From Halpernia humi (GTDB taxonomy: Bacteria; Bacteroidota; Bacteroidia; Flavobacteriales; Weeksellaceae): DNA of 64,000 nt. Shown here piece by piece: positions 18,261 to 26,734 of this stretch. The number at the start of each line of letters is the position of its first letter. Position 1 is the stretch's first letter. The stretch covers positions 930,001-994,000 of the forward strand of contig NZ_FNUS01000001.1 in the NCBI RefSeq assembly GCF_900108025.1, written 5' to 3'. A program made the translations under genes and the position numbers. The notes under the pieces were generated by a model. The model saw only the letters and a program-made list of their open reading frames with translations. It did not search any database and was not told where the DNA came from.

Positions 18261-18289
18261 TGTCATTGCGAGCAAAGCGAAGCAATCCG
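18261..18289. repeat. Dispersed intergenic repeat fragment
   Basis: tgtcattgcgagcaaagcga followed by agcaatccg belongs to a class of 'cattgcgag...gaagcaatc' intergenic repeats known from many bacterial genomes. Translating it gives the nonsense FARNDK-type peptide, so the short open frame here is not a gene. Confidence 0.55.
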
Positions 18290-18397
18290 TTGAAAATTTT
18301 CGCAATTGCAATAACAAAAAAGGATGCCGTTCCCATCTGGGCTAAGTTGAGGATTAGAGTTTTGTTTGAACTAACTTCGATCTTTTTATATAATAAT

Positions 18398-18600
18398 TGG
18401 ATGTCCGATTTCAATCATAATGCTAATTTTTAACGCAAAGATTGAACTCCTACGCAGTTCTTTTGCAATATTGTTAATTTTTTCTACAAAGATATTACTC
18501 CTACGGAGCATTTTTATTTTTCGGAAAATTCAAAGATAAAATGGTATAGTATTTTTTTGGATATCCGCTTTCAACCATGTTGCTAATTTTTAACGCGAAG
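18398..18600. repeat. Degenerate 43-base direct repeats with small palindromes
   Basis: 18398-18440 and 18558-18600 are two copies of one 43-base sequence (tggatgtccgatttcaa... and tggatatccgctttcaa...) with about six differences. Between them are small palindromes, gaact-cctacgc-agttc and ctcc-tac-ggag. The whole 800-base spacer (18039-18845) between rplM and the DUF3667 gene is made of such repeat debris; no protein gene or RNA gene was recognised. Confidence 0.6.
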
Positions 18601-18845
18601 AAGAACGCAAAGATTTTTATTGATTCTCTGCCTAAATCATGTTTTTAAGGTCACAAATCGAAGATTCATCAATTCCTCTAAAACTATTATAAAAACATTG
18701 ATCAAGCCGTTTCACTTCGTCGAATCTTTGATTTCACTTAGCAAAGTCCTTAAATAATAAAAAACATTTATGATGAATGACGGACCTACAGAAAATAAAA
18801 AATCAAACATTATTAATATTTATTTATTTTTGATAAAAAAAACAA

Positions 18846-19952
18846 ATGAGCCACGGAAAACTTCGAACAGAAAAAAATTGTTTAAACTGCGGAAACATAG
18901 TAGAAGAAAAATTTTGCCCTCATTGTGGACAAGAAAACATAGAACCAAAACAACCATTTCATTCCCTTTTCACACATTTTGTAGAAGATTTTACGCACTA
19001 TGATGGCCAATTTTGGAAAACAATCAAATACCTTCTTTTTCGCCCTGGGAAATTAACCAATGAATATTTGGCAGGAAAAAGACAACAATATGTAGTGCCA
19101 GTGAAGCTTTACATCTTTATTAGTTTTATTACATTTTTCCTTTTTTCTCTATATTCACCGGTTTCCACAGATCAAGTCTTCAATGACAGAGTAGTAAACA
19201 ATGAGGCAAAAAAAAACATGGCTAATGAATTAAAATCAGATGAAGTTCTCGGACAGATAAACGCCATTAAACCTTTGGGCAAAGAAGATTCTTTGGCACT
19301 CTTAAAAGTACAAAATTTTGTAAAAGATTCGGCGAAATTCGATGAACTTATAGAAGAAACAGATATGAATAGCAAACTAAGTGAAAGTTCTGCCTATAGA
19401 GGTTTTAAGACAAAAAGTGAATATGATAAATATCAAAAATTGCATCCTTCTTGGCTCAATAGATTTGATAGACCTTTTGCTTATAAATTTTTCGAATTAA
19501 AAAAAATGGAAATTTCTAAAAAGGAAATTTTCATTAAATTTTTCGAAATCGCATTTCATAATCTCCCGAAAGCACTTTTTATTTACTTACCAATTTTCGC
19601 TTTTTTCCTGTGGCTTTTTCATAACAAAAAAATGTGGTGGTATTTTGATCATGGTATTTTTACACTTCATTACTTTTCTTTTTTATTGCTAATAATTACA
19701 ATAATGTGGCTAACGGGAAAGGTATTTAATTTGCTTCCAGATAATGGTTTTGTGAATTTAATCCAAACCTTGGGTGGATTTGTAATTACAATTTATGCAT
19801 TAATTTATTTTTTCTTAGCACACCATCGCGTTTATCACGCAGGTAAGAAATTTAGTGTCTTTATTGGGGTTATTTTATTTTTCATTAATTTTTTCGCTTT
19901 TTCTTTTTTGCTTGTAGGTTTGATGGCTTTAAGTTTTTTAATGCTTAAATAA
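18846..19952 (+). CDS. DUF3667 family membrane protein with zinc ribbon
   Basis: 368 residues. N-terminal zinc-ribbon-like CLNCG-x(7)-CPHCG (Cys 13, 16, 27, 30 approximately), then the DUF3667 core FVEDFTHYDGQFWKTIKYLLFRPGKLTNEYLAGKR with YVVPVKLYIF leading into the first membrane segment (about 90-110). A long charged, probably extracytoplasmic or cytosolic loop (about 115-235) follows, then four hydrophobic segments to the C-terminus. Function is unknown in the family. ATG 18846 is chosen because it begins directly before the zinc ribbon. Both sides of the gene are repeat-rich spacers. Confidence 0.8.
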   Translation: MSHGKLRTEKNCLNCGNIVEEKFCPHCGQENIEPKQPFHSLFTHFVEDFTHYDGQFWKTIKYLLFRPGKLTNEYLAGKRQQYVVPVKLYIFISFITFFLFSLYSPVSTDQVFNDRVVNNEAKKNMANELKSDEVLGQINAIKPLGKEDSLALLKVQNFVKDSAKFDELIEETDMNSKLSESSAYRGFKTKSEYDKYQKLHPSWLNRFDRPFAYKFFELKKMEISKKEIFIKFFEIAFHNLPKALFIYLPIFAFFLWLFHNKKMWWYFDHGIFTLHYFSFLLLIITIMWLTGKVFNLLPDNGFVNLIQTLGGFVITIYALIYFFLAHHRVYHAGKKFSVFIGVILFFINFFAFSFLLVGLMALSFLMLK

Positions 19953-20107
19953 ATTGCAATTTTTGAGTAGGTTTCTTTTGAAATAAGAAAAAGCCATTTT
20001 CTTCTAATGAAAGTTTCATTAAAATTAAAACTATTTCAGGAAGATTTTATCTAATAACCTGAGTTCGATTATTATTCAATTTTCAAAGTATTAATTATCA
20101 CCAACTT

Positions 20108-20254
20108 AAAAATATCAATTGCGTCGGGCTTTAGCCCGATGAAAGTAATGCGTCATTTGGCTTTAGCCAAAACGTATATTAGGTTTTGGCTAAAGCCAAT
20201 TCTTATTTAAAACCTTATAAAACGGGCTAAAGCCCGTTCCTATTGATGTTTTTC
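20108..20254. repeat. Large nested inverted repeat (ggctttagcc family)
   Basis: Four palindromic cores occur in 147 bases: tcgggctttagcccga (20124-20139), ttggctttagccaa (20157-20170), ttttggctaaagccaa (20183-20198) and aacgggctaaagcccgtt (20221-20238). The outer two are inverse complements including their flanks (atcaat near 20113 and attgat near 20243), and the inner two also pair with each other. The whole can fold into one long cruciform or RNA hairpin. Confidence 0.75.
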
Positions 20255-20300
20255 AAAAAATTATTATTCGAACTTACGTTAATATACATTTTAAAACAAA

Positions 20301-20376
20301 CCCTTTCAGAAGTTTAAAACCCTGAAAGGGTAAAAAAACAGCATCGTAATGCTATTTTTATCTAACAGAAAATAGC
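20301..20376. repeat. Two small palindromes in the same island
   Basis: ccctttcag / ctgaaaggg (20301-20309 and 20322-20330) followed by an A run, then gctatttt / aaaatagc (20351-20358 and 20369-20376). They could be terminator-like for minus-strand or plus-strand transcripts but no gene ends here. Confidence 0.5.
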
Positions 20377-20487
20377 GCAATTCTGATTTCTTCTGAAGTT
20401 CATTATTTAGAATAATCAAAAAATATTTTAGAGAGTTAAAAATCAAATATAAGTTTCTTAATTACCTTTTGTGCATATAGAAAAATA

Positions 20488-20636
20488 TTAAACGCAAAGG
20501 CGCAAATAATTTATTTTCAGATATTTACGTTTATAAGGCGCAAAGTTTTAACTTCGTTAAAAGATGAAAATCTTTGATTTTCTTGCGCCTTAGAACTATT
20601 TTCATAATAACTAAGTTCTTGCGCCTTTGCGTTTAA
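20488..20636. repeat. Nested inverted repeat (acgcaaaggcgcaa family)
   Basis: Outer arms ttaaacgcaaaggcgcaa (20488-20505) and its exact inverse complement (20619-20636); middle arms aaggcgcaa (20535-20543) and ttgcgcctt (20583-20591); an inner ttttaac-ttc-gttaaaa hairpin at about 20546-20562. Together with the preceding palindromes this fills the 860-base spacer 19953-20812, in which no gene was recognised. Confidence 0.7.
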
Positions 20637-20768
20637 CTTGATTTACGGCTAATTATGCAGCTTGTCTAAATGCACAACAGGTTCTTAATGATTAAAATGA
20701 GTATGAAAATATTGCTTAAAGAAAAATCAATAATACTAATTTCCAAGGTAAAATTGCATCTTTTTTCT

Positions 20769-20776
20769 TAAATTTG
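20769..20776 (+). promoter_or_regulatory. -7 element of sucC
   Basis: TAAATTTG, 36 bases before ATG 20813. No -33 at the usual distance (a TTG lies only 12 bases upstream). Confidence 0.4.
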
Positions 20777-20812
20777 TAAAACTTTAAAAAAAATAATTAA
20801 TTAAAATAAATT

Positions 20813-22006
20813 ATGAATCTTCACGAATATCAATCTAAAGACATTTTAGCAACTTATGGCGTAAGAGTTCAACGAGGACACGTCGCGAATACAGTGGAAG
20901 AAGCAGTAAGCGCAGCACAAAAATTAACGGAAGAAACTGGCGCATCTGCGTGGGTTGTAAAAGCGCAAGTGCATGCTGGTGGACGTGGGAAAGGCGGCGG
21001 CGTAAAGTTTTCGCCAAATATGGATAAATTGAAAGAAAATGCTGGCAATATTTTAGGAATGCAGTTGGTTACACCCCAAACTTCGGCAGAGGGAAAAAAA
21101 GTGCATTCGGTTTTAATAGCAGAAGACGTTTATTATCCGGGAGAATCTGAAACTAAAGAATATTACGTTTCAGTACTTTTAGATCGTGCGCAAGGTAAAA
21201 ATATGATTGTTTATTCTACAGAAGGTGGAATGGATATAGAACATGTAGCAGAAGTTACACCACATTTAATTCATAGTGAAGTTGTAGATCCTGCAGTTGG
21301 TTTACAAGGTTTCCAAGCGAGAAAAATTGCTTTTAATTTAGGTTTAAGTGGCGATGCTTTTAAAGATTTTACAAAATTTATAACTTCTTTGTATAACGCT
21401 TATGTTGGCATTGATGCTTCGTTGTTTGAAATAAATCCAGTTTTAAAAACATCAGATAATAAAATTATTGCAGTAGATGCAAAAGTTTCTTTAGATGATA
21501 ATGCGTTATTTCGTCATAAAGATTTAGCAGCATTAAGAGATAAAAGAGAGGAAGATGCAACGGAAGTTGAAGCGGGCGAAGTAGGTCTAAACTTTGTAAA
21601 ATTAGATGGAAATGTTGGTTGTATGGTAAATGGAGCCGGTCTTGCGATGGCAACTATGGACATCATTAAACTTTCAGGTGGAAATCCTGCAAACTTTTTG
21701 GATGTTGGGGGTACTGCAGATGCAGAAAGAGTAGAAAAAGCATTTGGTATTATTTTAAAAGATCCAAACGTAAAAGCGATTTTAATTAATATTTTTGGTG
21801 GAATTGTTCGTTGCGACAGAGTGGCACAAGGTGTTGTAGATGCGTATAATAATATGGGCTCTCTTCCTGTTCCTTTAATAGTAAGACTTCAAGGTACGAA
21901 TGCTGTAGAAGCTAAAAAATTAATTGATGATTCTGGCTTACCAGTTCACTCAGCGATTACTTTGGAAGAAGCAGCCGACAAAGTGAAAGAGGTTTTAGGA
22001 AACTAA
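20813..22006 (+). CDS. sucC: Succinate-CoA ligase (ADP-forming) subunit beta
   Basis: 397-residue beta subunit of the TCA-cycle enzyme that converts succinyl-CoA to succinate with ATP or GTP formation. N-terminal ATP-grasp fold with MNLHEYQSKDILATYGV, the nucleotide-binding KAQVHAGGRGKGGGV (about 50-65), ALFEINPV-type metal-site segment (SLFEINPVLKT), and the C-terminal part with GCMVNGAGLAMATMD, FLDVGGTA and NIFGGIVRCDRVA. Full length. The alpha subunit sucD is not in the window, so the subunits are encoded separately. Followed by a terminator. Confidence 0.98.
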   Translation: MNLHEYQSKDILATYGVRVQRGHVANTVEEAVSAAQKLTEETGASAWVVKAQVHAGGRGKGGGVKFSPNMDKLKENAGNILGMQLVTPQTSAEGKKVHSVLIAEDVYYPGESETKEYYVSVLLDRAQGKNMIVYSTEGGMDIEHVAEVTPHLIHSEVVDPAVGLQGFQARKIAFNLGLSGDAFKDFTKFITSLYNAYVGIDASLFEINPVLKTSDNKIIAVDAKVSLDDNALFRHKDLAALRDKREEDATEVEAGEVGLNFVKLDGNVGCMVNGAGLAMATMDIIKLSGGNPANFLDVGGTADAERVEKAFGIILKDPNVKAILINIFGGIVRCDRVAQGVVDAYNNMGSLPVPLIVRLQGTNAVEAKKLIDDSGLPVHSAITLEEAADKVKEVLGN

Positions 22007-22030
22007 AATTTTAATTAAATAAAAAATTAA

Positions 22031-22059
22031 AAAGAAGATCAATTTTGGTCTTCTTTTTT
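22031..22059 (+). terminator. Terminator of sucC
   Basis: aaagaagatca-attt-tggtcttcttt stem (one G-U pair) followed by T-rich sequence, 25 bases after the stop codon. Confidence 0.8.
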
Positions 22060-22102
22060 CTTTGTAGTACATTAAGAGAATTTCTTAACTTTAAATAAAA
22101 AT

Positions 22103-22393
22103 ATGGATTTTAAAAATAATAGAAATGGAAACGGTGGCTTTATTTCTTTAAACAAAGAGGAGGAGGAAATTGGTAGATTAACTTATACTATTTTCGCCGA
22201 TGATAATAAATTGGTTATCTCTTTTGTATTAGTCCATCCGAAATTTGAAGGTCGCGGCATGGGAAAATATCTTGTGGAAGAAGCCATAAAATTTGGACGA
22301 GAAAACAATTGGAGCGTTTATCCACATTGCAGTTACGCAAGATCTGTAATGAAGAGGATGCAAAATATTGAAGATGTTTTTTTAGAAAGTTAG
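22103..22393 (+). CDS. Small GNAT-fold acetyltransferase (YjdJ type)
   Basis: 96-residue, single-domain protein of the short acetyl-CoA-binding class: FISLNKEEEEIGRLTYT, a beta strand LVISFVLVHPKFEGRGMGKYLVEEAI with the acetyl-CoA loop GRGMGK (about residues 53-58), and a conserved end YPHCSYARSVMKR. Shorter than ordinary GNATs and without a clear substrate-binding part; substrate unknown. Its last 12 bases overlap the 3' end of the convergent glycosyltransferase gene. Confidence 0.8.
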   Translation: MDFKNNRNGNGGFISLNKEEEEIGRLTYTIFADDNKLVISFVLVHPKFEGRGMGKYLVEEAIKFGRENNWSVYPHCSYARSVMKRMQNIEDVFLES

Positions 22394-23353
22394 CACTTCA
22401 TTTAATAAAATTTCTTCAATATCATCTGGATAATTAACCTTTAATTGCTGCTCCGAATTTACCCAATTGCTGATTTCATTAACATCTAATTTTTTAGAAT
22501 TTAAAACACCCATTTGGTGAAGTGCAAAAGCATTACATTCTTGTTCATATTGATTGCGAATAGGAATTACAAACAATTTTTTATGCAAAAAAAGTGCTTC
22601 GGCAGGACCTTCAAAACCAGCATTGCACAAAATACCTTCACAATTTTCAAAATGGTTTAAAAACTGGGTTTCATCTATCGGGAAAATTTCAACATTTTTT
22701 TCTCTAAACTGTAACTTGCAATGTTTGGAAAATATTTTCCAATCAACTTGTATTTGCGTTAAAACTTTAATTAAATTTTCATCCGAAAAGCTTGGCAAAT
22801 AAACGATATAAAATCCTTTTTTGCTTGGATTCAAATTTCTTATTTTTCTTCTAATTACAGGTTTTTTAATTTTTGGATGATAATTTTCAAAGTGAAAGCC
22901 AATCTTATTTTCACTTGGTGCGTAATTATTTAAAATCCATTCGCCAAAAAGATCTTTATTTTTAGGTTTAGGTGTTTCATTAAAATTCAATGCCGCTTGG
23001 TGACTTAACTCTAACATTTTTAAATTTCTCAATTTGCAAGCCCAAGCCGTAAGTGGCTCATAATCATTAATTATTAAATCGTACTGCGACAATTCAATTT
23101 CTTTTATAGCTTTAAACGCTTTAATAAAATTATTTTGTAGAAGAATTTTTTTATAAGAAATTCCACCATTTTTATTGTACAAAAGGGAAATGCCTTTATG
23201 CTTAAAATTTATGGGAAAATCTGTCGTTAATTGCGATTGATGACCACTTATAAGGACATCTACAGAAGAATATTTTTTTAAGATTGGCACTATTTCTTGT
23301 GCGCGAGCAACGTGGCCATTTCCTGTTCCTTGAAAAGCATATAAAACTTTCAT
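22382..23353 (-). CDS. Glycosyltransferase, MurG/GT28-like fold
   Basis: 323 residues. The N-terminal GTGNGHVARAQEIVPIL motif and the C-terminal GILCNAGFEGPAEALFLHKKLFVIPIRNQYEQECNA motif, a nucleotide-sugar-binding segment, are typical of GT-B transferases of the GT28/MJ1255 type. The acceptor is unknown. The gene upstream on the same strand (84-base gap) encodes an LpxH-like phosphoesterase, so a role in lipid or envelope glycan metabolism is plausible but inferred. No membrane segment; probably cytosolic or peripheral. Confidence 0.75.
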   Translation of the reverse strand: MKVLYAFQGTGNGHVARAQEIVPILKKYSSVDVLISGHQSQLTTDFPINFKHKGISLLYNKNGGISYKKILLQNNFIKAFKAIKEIELSQYDLIINDYEPLTAWACKLRNLKMLELSHQAALNFNETPKPKNKDLFGEWILNNYAPSENKIGFHFENYHPKIKKPVIRRKIRNLNPSKKGFYIVYLPSFSDENLIKVLTQIQVDWKIFSKHCKLQFREKNVEIFPIDETQFLNHFENCEGILCNAGFEGPAEALFLHKKLFVIPIRNQYEQECNAFALHQMGVLNSKKLDVNEISNWVNSEQQLKVNYPDDIEEILLNEVLTF

Positions 23354-23437
23354 CCGTTTATACTTTTATTTTCAAAATTAAGTTGAAATTGCCCACCTAC
23401 AAAAGTATTTGTTTGAATTAAAATTAGCGAAATCATA

Positions 23438-24262
23438 TCAGGAAAATTGCGTTACAATTTTTAGAAGATCTTCATTGCTAATTTCTTGGTCGTCTTCTGC
23501 TTCTTTATCTGAAAATAAATGTTTATTATCTTCATAATAAAAGATTTCCCAATGGCCATTGTTGTATTCTAAAGAAGAAAGATTTTCAATCCAATCACCC
23601 GAATTTAAGTACATGCAAGAGCCATTTTTGGAGACAACTTGCCGCATTTGAGGTTGATGAATATGGCCGCAAACAACGTAATCATAATGATTATCAATGG
23701 CAAGTTCAGAAGCAGTTAATTCAAAATCACCAATAAATTTGACGGCTTTCTTTACGTTGTTTTTAATTTTTTTAGAAAATGAATACTTTTCTTTACCCAT
23801 TTTCTCTAAAAACCAGTTAACGATGGTATTGATTAGTATCAATAAATCATACCCTTTTCCACCTAATTTCGCAATCCATTTAGAATGCTGTACAGATGCG
23901 TCGAAAACATCGCCATGGAAAATCCAAGTTTTTTTTCCGTCTAAATCGAGACAAAGTTTATTGCAAAGTTTTAAGTTTCCAAGTTCAAAATCTGCAAATT
24001 TCCTGAACATTTCATCATGGTTGCCCGTAATATAAAAAACATTAGTTCCTTTTGTGGCGAATGAAATAATTTTTTTAATTATTTTTAAATGAGATTTGGG
24101 GAAGTAAGATTTTTTAAATTGCCAAATGTCGATAAAGTCACCATTTAAAACTAATGTTTTTGGCTTAATAGAATCTAAGTACTTTAGCAGTTCTTTAGCT
24201 TTACAACCGTAAGTTCCCAAATGTACATCAGAAATAACAAGCAATTCTACGTCTCTTTTCAT
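23438..24262 (-). CDS. LpxH-like metallophosphoesterase (UDP-2,3-diacylglucosamine diphosphatase family)
   Basis: 274 residues of the calcineurin-like phosphoesterase fold with the full metal-site set: DVHLGTYG (about 12), NGDFIDIW (about 40), GNHDE (about 81), FHGDVFD (about 113) and GHIHQPQ (about 199). LpxH-type enzymes cleave UDP-2,3-diacylglucosamine to lipid X in lipid A synthesis; homologues in Bacteroidota are annotated this way but some may act on other substrates. The acidic C-terminal tail (KEAEDDQEIS) is an extra. Co-directional with the glycosyltransferase at 22382-23353. Confidence 0.78.
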   Translation of the reverse strand: MKRDVELLVISDVHLGTYGCKAKELLKYLDSIKPKTLVLNGDFIDIWQFKKSYFPKSHLKIIKKIISFATKGTNVFYITGNHDEMFRKFADFELGNLKLCNKLCLDLDGKKTWIFHGDVFDASVQHSKWIAKLGGKGYDLLILINTIVNWFLEKMGKEKYSFSKKIKNNVKKAVKFIGDFELTASELAIDNHYDYVVCGHIHQPQMRQVVSKNGSCMYLNSGDWIENLSSLEYNNGHWEIFYYEDNKHLFSDKEAEDDQEISNEDLLKIVTQFS

Positions 24263-24323
24263 TAGTTAGTTTATACAAAGTAACTAATTGAAAATGAACT
24301 GAATATTAATGCAACATTATATT

Positions 24324-25064
24324 TTATAAACTTTCTAAAAGTTCATCCGTAATTTCCATATTGTGATAGACATTCTGCACATCATCATCTTCCTCAAATC
24401 TATCTAACATTTTCATATTAATTTTAAATTGCTCTTCTGAAACCTCTTTTGTGCTATTAGGAATGCGTTGTAATTCTCCACTCTTAACCTCGATTTTCAA
24501 ATCATCTAACTTGTGAGACATCGCGCCGAAATCTTCAAAAGCAGTTGTAATAAGTACCTCATTTTCATCCTCATCAATATCTTCTGCTCCGGCATCAATC
24601 ATTTCCATTTCAAAATCGTCCCATTCCAAATTAACAGCAGATTTATCCAAATTAAATATACCTTTTCTGTCAAAAATAAAAGCCAATTCTCCGTTTTTAC
24701 CGAGATTTCCATCAAATTTATTAAAAATTGCCCGAACGTTTGCTACGGTTCTAGTGGGATTATTTGTGGTACATTCAACAAAAAAAGCCACGCCTCCTTG
24801 GCCATAACCCTCGTATGTGATTTCCTCATAATTTTCAGCATCTGCTCCACTTGCTTTCTTAATTGCACGTTCTACGTTATCTTTAGGCATATTCGCACCT
24901 TTCGCATTTCGAATGCAGTGGCGCAAAGTCGGATTAGTTTCAGGATCAGGACCGCCCGCTTTTACGGCCAAAGCAATATCTTTTCCTATTTTAGAAAATG
25001 TTTTTGCCATTTTATCCCATCTAGCCATTTTAGAGGCTTTTCTATATTCAAATGCTCTTCCCAT
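24324..25064 (-). CDS. yebC: YebC/PmpR-family protein
   Basis: 246 residues from MGRAFEYRKASKMARW, the family start; an in-frame upstream Met (25106) would add 14 residues not found in the family and lies before the -7 element. Motifs: MGRAFEYRKA, GPDPETNPTLRHCI, AKGANMPKDNVERAIKKASG and YEGYGQGGVAFFVECTTNNPTRT. The family was described as a DNA-binding regulator (PmpR) and more recently as a translation factor that relieves ribosome stalling at proline stretches. Neither can be decided from the sequence. Confidence 0.95.
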   Translation of the reverse strand: MGRAFEYRKASKMARWDKMAKTFSKIGKDIALAVKAGGPDPETNPTLRHCIRNAKGANMPKDNVERAIKKASGADAENYEEITYEGYGQGGVAFFVECTTNNPTRTVANVRAIFNKFDGNLGKNGELAFIFDRKGIFNLDKSAVNLEWDDFEMEMIDAGAEDIDEDENEVLITTAFEDFGAMSHKLDDLKIEVKSGELQRIPNSTKEVSEEQFKINMKMLDRFEEDDDVQNVYHNMEITDELLESL

Positions 25065-25087
25065 AGAAATATTATAATTTATGTTTG

Positions 25088-25095
25088 CAAATTTA
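25088..25095 (-). promoter_or_regulatory. -7 element of yebC
   Basis: TAAATTTG on the minus strand, 23 bases before ATG 25064. A TTTG lies 24 bases upstream, longer than usual, inside the ompA terminator. Confidence 0.45.
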
Positions 25096-25106
25096 CGCAA
25101 AATCAT

Positions 25107-25140
25107 AAAAAAACGCCCTCAAAATTGAGAGCGTTTTTAT
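25107..25140 (-). terminator. Terminator of the OmpA gene
   Basis: aaaacgccctcaa / ttgagagcgtttt stem with one mismatch and flanking A and T runs, 24 bases after the OmpA stop on the minus strand. It separates the OmpA gene from yebC. Confidence 0.75.
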
Positions 25141-25163
25141 TATGATTTAAAAAGAAATTCTAA

Positions 25164-26657
25164 TTATTTTCTTTTTTTCTTCATTGATTTCTTTTTCACT
25201 GTTGCTTTTTTAACAACAACTGGAAGATCAGATTTTTGCATTGCATCAAAAGCATCTTTATCAACAGCAGTTACTACAACTTTTCTATCAGCCATTCTTT
25301 CAGCATCTGAGGCTGTTTCTGGCACTGTTGCATTTGCTTCACCTACACCTTTAGATTTCAATTGATCAGAAGATACACCTCTCGCTTCTAATGCAGCAAC
25401 TACAGAAGCTGCTCTTTCTCTAGAAAGTTGCAAGTTATATGCTTCAGAACCTTTTTTATCTGTTTCACCAGTTACTAGGAAAGTTCCACCGTTTGAAGAT
25501 TTTACAATACTAGCAGCTTGATCTAACTTATCACTAGATTCTGGTCTTAAACTAGCTTTGCCAAAGTCAAAGAAAATACCTTTAAGAGCCTTTGTTGCTT
25601 CATCAGCAATTTCAGTTTGAGGTTTTGGACAGCCATTGTATTCTGCTAAACCAGGAACTGTAGGACAAGCATCGTCTTTATCTAAGATTCCGTCATTATC
25701 AGTATCTGGCCAAGGACAACCTTTATTTTCAACTGGACCTGCAACTGTAGGACAAGCGTCATCTTTATCTAAAACGCCGTCATTATCAGTATCTGGCCAA
25801 GGACATCCGTCATTATCTGCAGGACCTGCAACTTCAGGACATTTGTCAACTTTATCGAATACACCGTCACCATCAGTATCTGGGCAACCGTTGAACTCTG
25901 GATTTGTTGAAGCAATTCCAGGTACATCTGGGCAAGCATCATCTTTATCTAAAATACCATCTTTGTCTTTGTCTGTATTACCAAATCTAAACAAAAGGGA
26001 AGCAGAAGCTTGCCAAAAGTTTACAACACTTGATTTATTTGTTGGCGTAGAAATATAATCACCTTGAACGCCTAAACCAAAGTTTTTCGTTAACCAGAAA
26101 TTCGATCCTAAACCTGTTGCAACCGTAAAGTGGTTTGCTTTACCTGTAAGGTTTTTGTCACCATCATAAGTTGACTGAAGCACACCATTAACATCAGTTT
26201 GCGGGAAAGTAAGACCAGTATAATCGTGTCTTAAGTAATTCGCACCTACTCTTACATAAGGATCAAACCAGGAATCTTCATTCCAAAGTCCGTTTATTTT
26301 AAATTGTAAACCTAGACCTGTCTGCAAGAAAAATTCTTTTCCGTAAGAAAATCTTTTATTATCTACATTTCCAACAGTAGTCTGCCAGTCAATTACTAGA
26401 TATTTGTTTAGATTTCTCGCAACAGTTAGTTTTGATAATGGTGGTGTAATTGTAAAATTACTAGCGTTGTACAATTCACCGTTACTTTTACCGCCAAAAG
26501 CAGTAGATAAAACATCGCCTGCTTTACCACCTGCTGCAACATGATTTTCACCATGTGCTCCAACTCCAATAAGCCATGGGTTGGTGGTAGTTTGGGCGAA
26601 AACAGTAGTGGCAACAGTAAGTGCCAATGCTGAAATTCCTAATTTTAGATTTTTCAT
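25164..26657 (-). CDS. OmpA-family outer membrane porin with thrombospondin type-3 repeats
   Basis: 497 residues. Signal peptide MKNLKLGISALALTVATTVFAQ; N-terminal beta-barrel (about 25-225); a calcium-binding hinge (about 230-345) with five DxDxDGxxDxxDxCP repeats; then a peptidoglycan-binding OmpA_C domain (about 350-460) with IFFDFGKASLRP, GETDKKGSEAYN and LSRERAASVVAAL. The OmpA_C residues that bind diaminopimelate (Asp in TDKKG and Arg in LSRERA) are present, though the usual GHTD is GETD. The C-terminal tail is strongly basic (KKATVKKKSMKKKRK). It ties the outer membrane to peptidoglycan and probably works as a slow porin. Its own promoter and terminator make it monocistronic. Confidence 0.93.
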   Translation of the reverse strand: MKNLKLGISALALTVATTVFAQTTTNPWLIGVGAHGENHVAAGGKAGDVLSTAFGGKSNGELYNASNFTITPPLSKLTVARNLNKYLVIDWQTTVGNVDNKRFSYGKEFFLQTGLGLQFKINGLWNEDSWFDPYVRVGANYLRHDYTGLTFPQTDVNGVLQSTYDGDKNLTGKANHFTVATGLGSNFWLTKNFGLGVQGDYISTPTNKSSVVNFWQASASLLFRFGNTDKDKDGILDKDDACPDVPGIASTNPEFNGCPDTDGDGVFDKVDKCPEVAGPADNDGCPWPDTDNDGVLDKDDACPTVAGPVENKGCPWPDTDNDGILDKDDACPTVPGLAEYNGCPKPQTEIADEATKALKGIFFDFGKASLRPESSDKLDQAASIVKSSNGGTFLVTGETDKKGSEAYNLQLSRERAASVVAALEARGVSSDQLKSKGVGEANATVPETASDAERMADRKVVVTAVDKDAFDAMQKSDLPVVVKKATVKKKSMKKKRK

Positions 26658-26686
26658 AGAATTAAATGATTAAATAATTGATATTG

Positions 26687-26718
26687 CAAAATAAATATAA
26701 TTTTTCCTTATAAACAAA
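26687..26718 (-). promoter_or_regulatory. Promoter of the OmpA gene
   Basis: On the minus strand TTTG (26718-26715), 21-base spacer, then TATTTTG (26693-26687), one base shorter than the TAnnTTTG consensus. Leader about 25 nt. Confidence 0.45.
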
Positions 26719-26734
26719 GATTTCGCGAGTTTTT

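Noticed and set aside
18226-18414. 62-codon minus-strand frame with FARNDKKDIV
   Set aside because: The peptide is a translation of a dispersed intergenic repeat.
25065-25106. Upstream in-frame Met for yebC
   Set aside because: Family members start with MGRAFEYRKA and the -7 element lies inside this extension.
25636-26058. 140-codon open frame antisense to the OmpA hinge, with repeated SLSVSGQG units
   Set aside because: It is the complement of the near-identical TSP3 repeats; the regularity comes from the real gene on the other strand.
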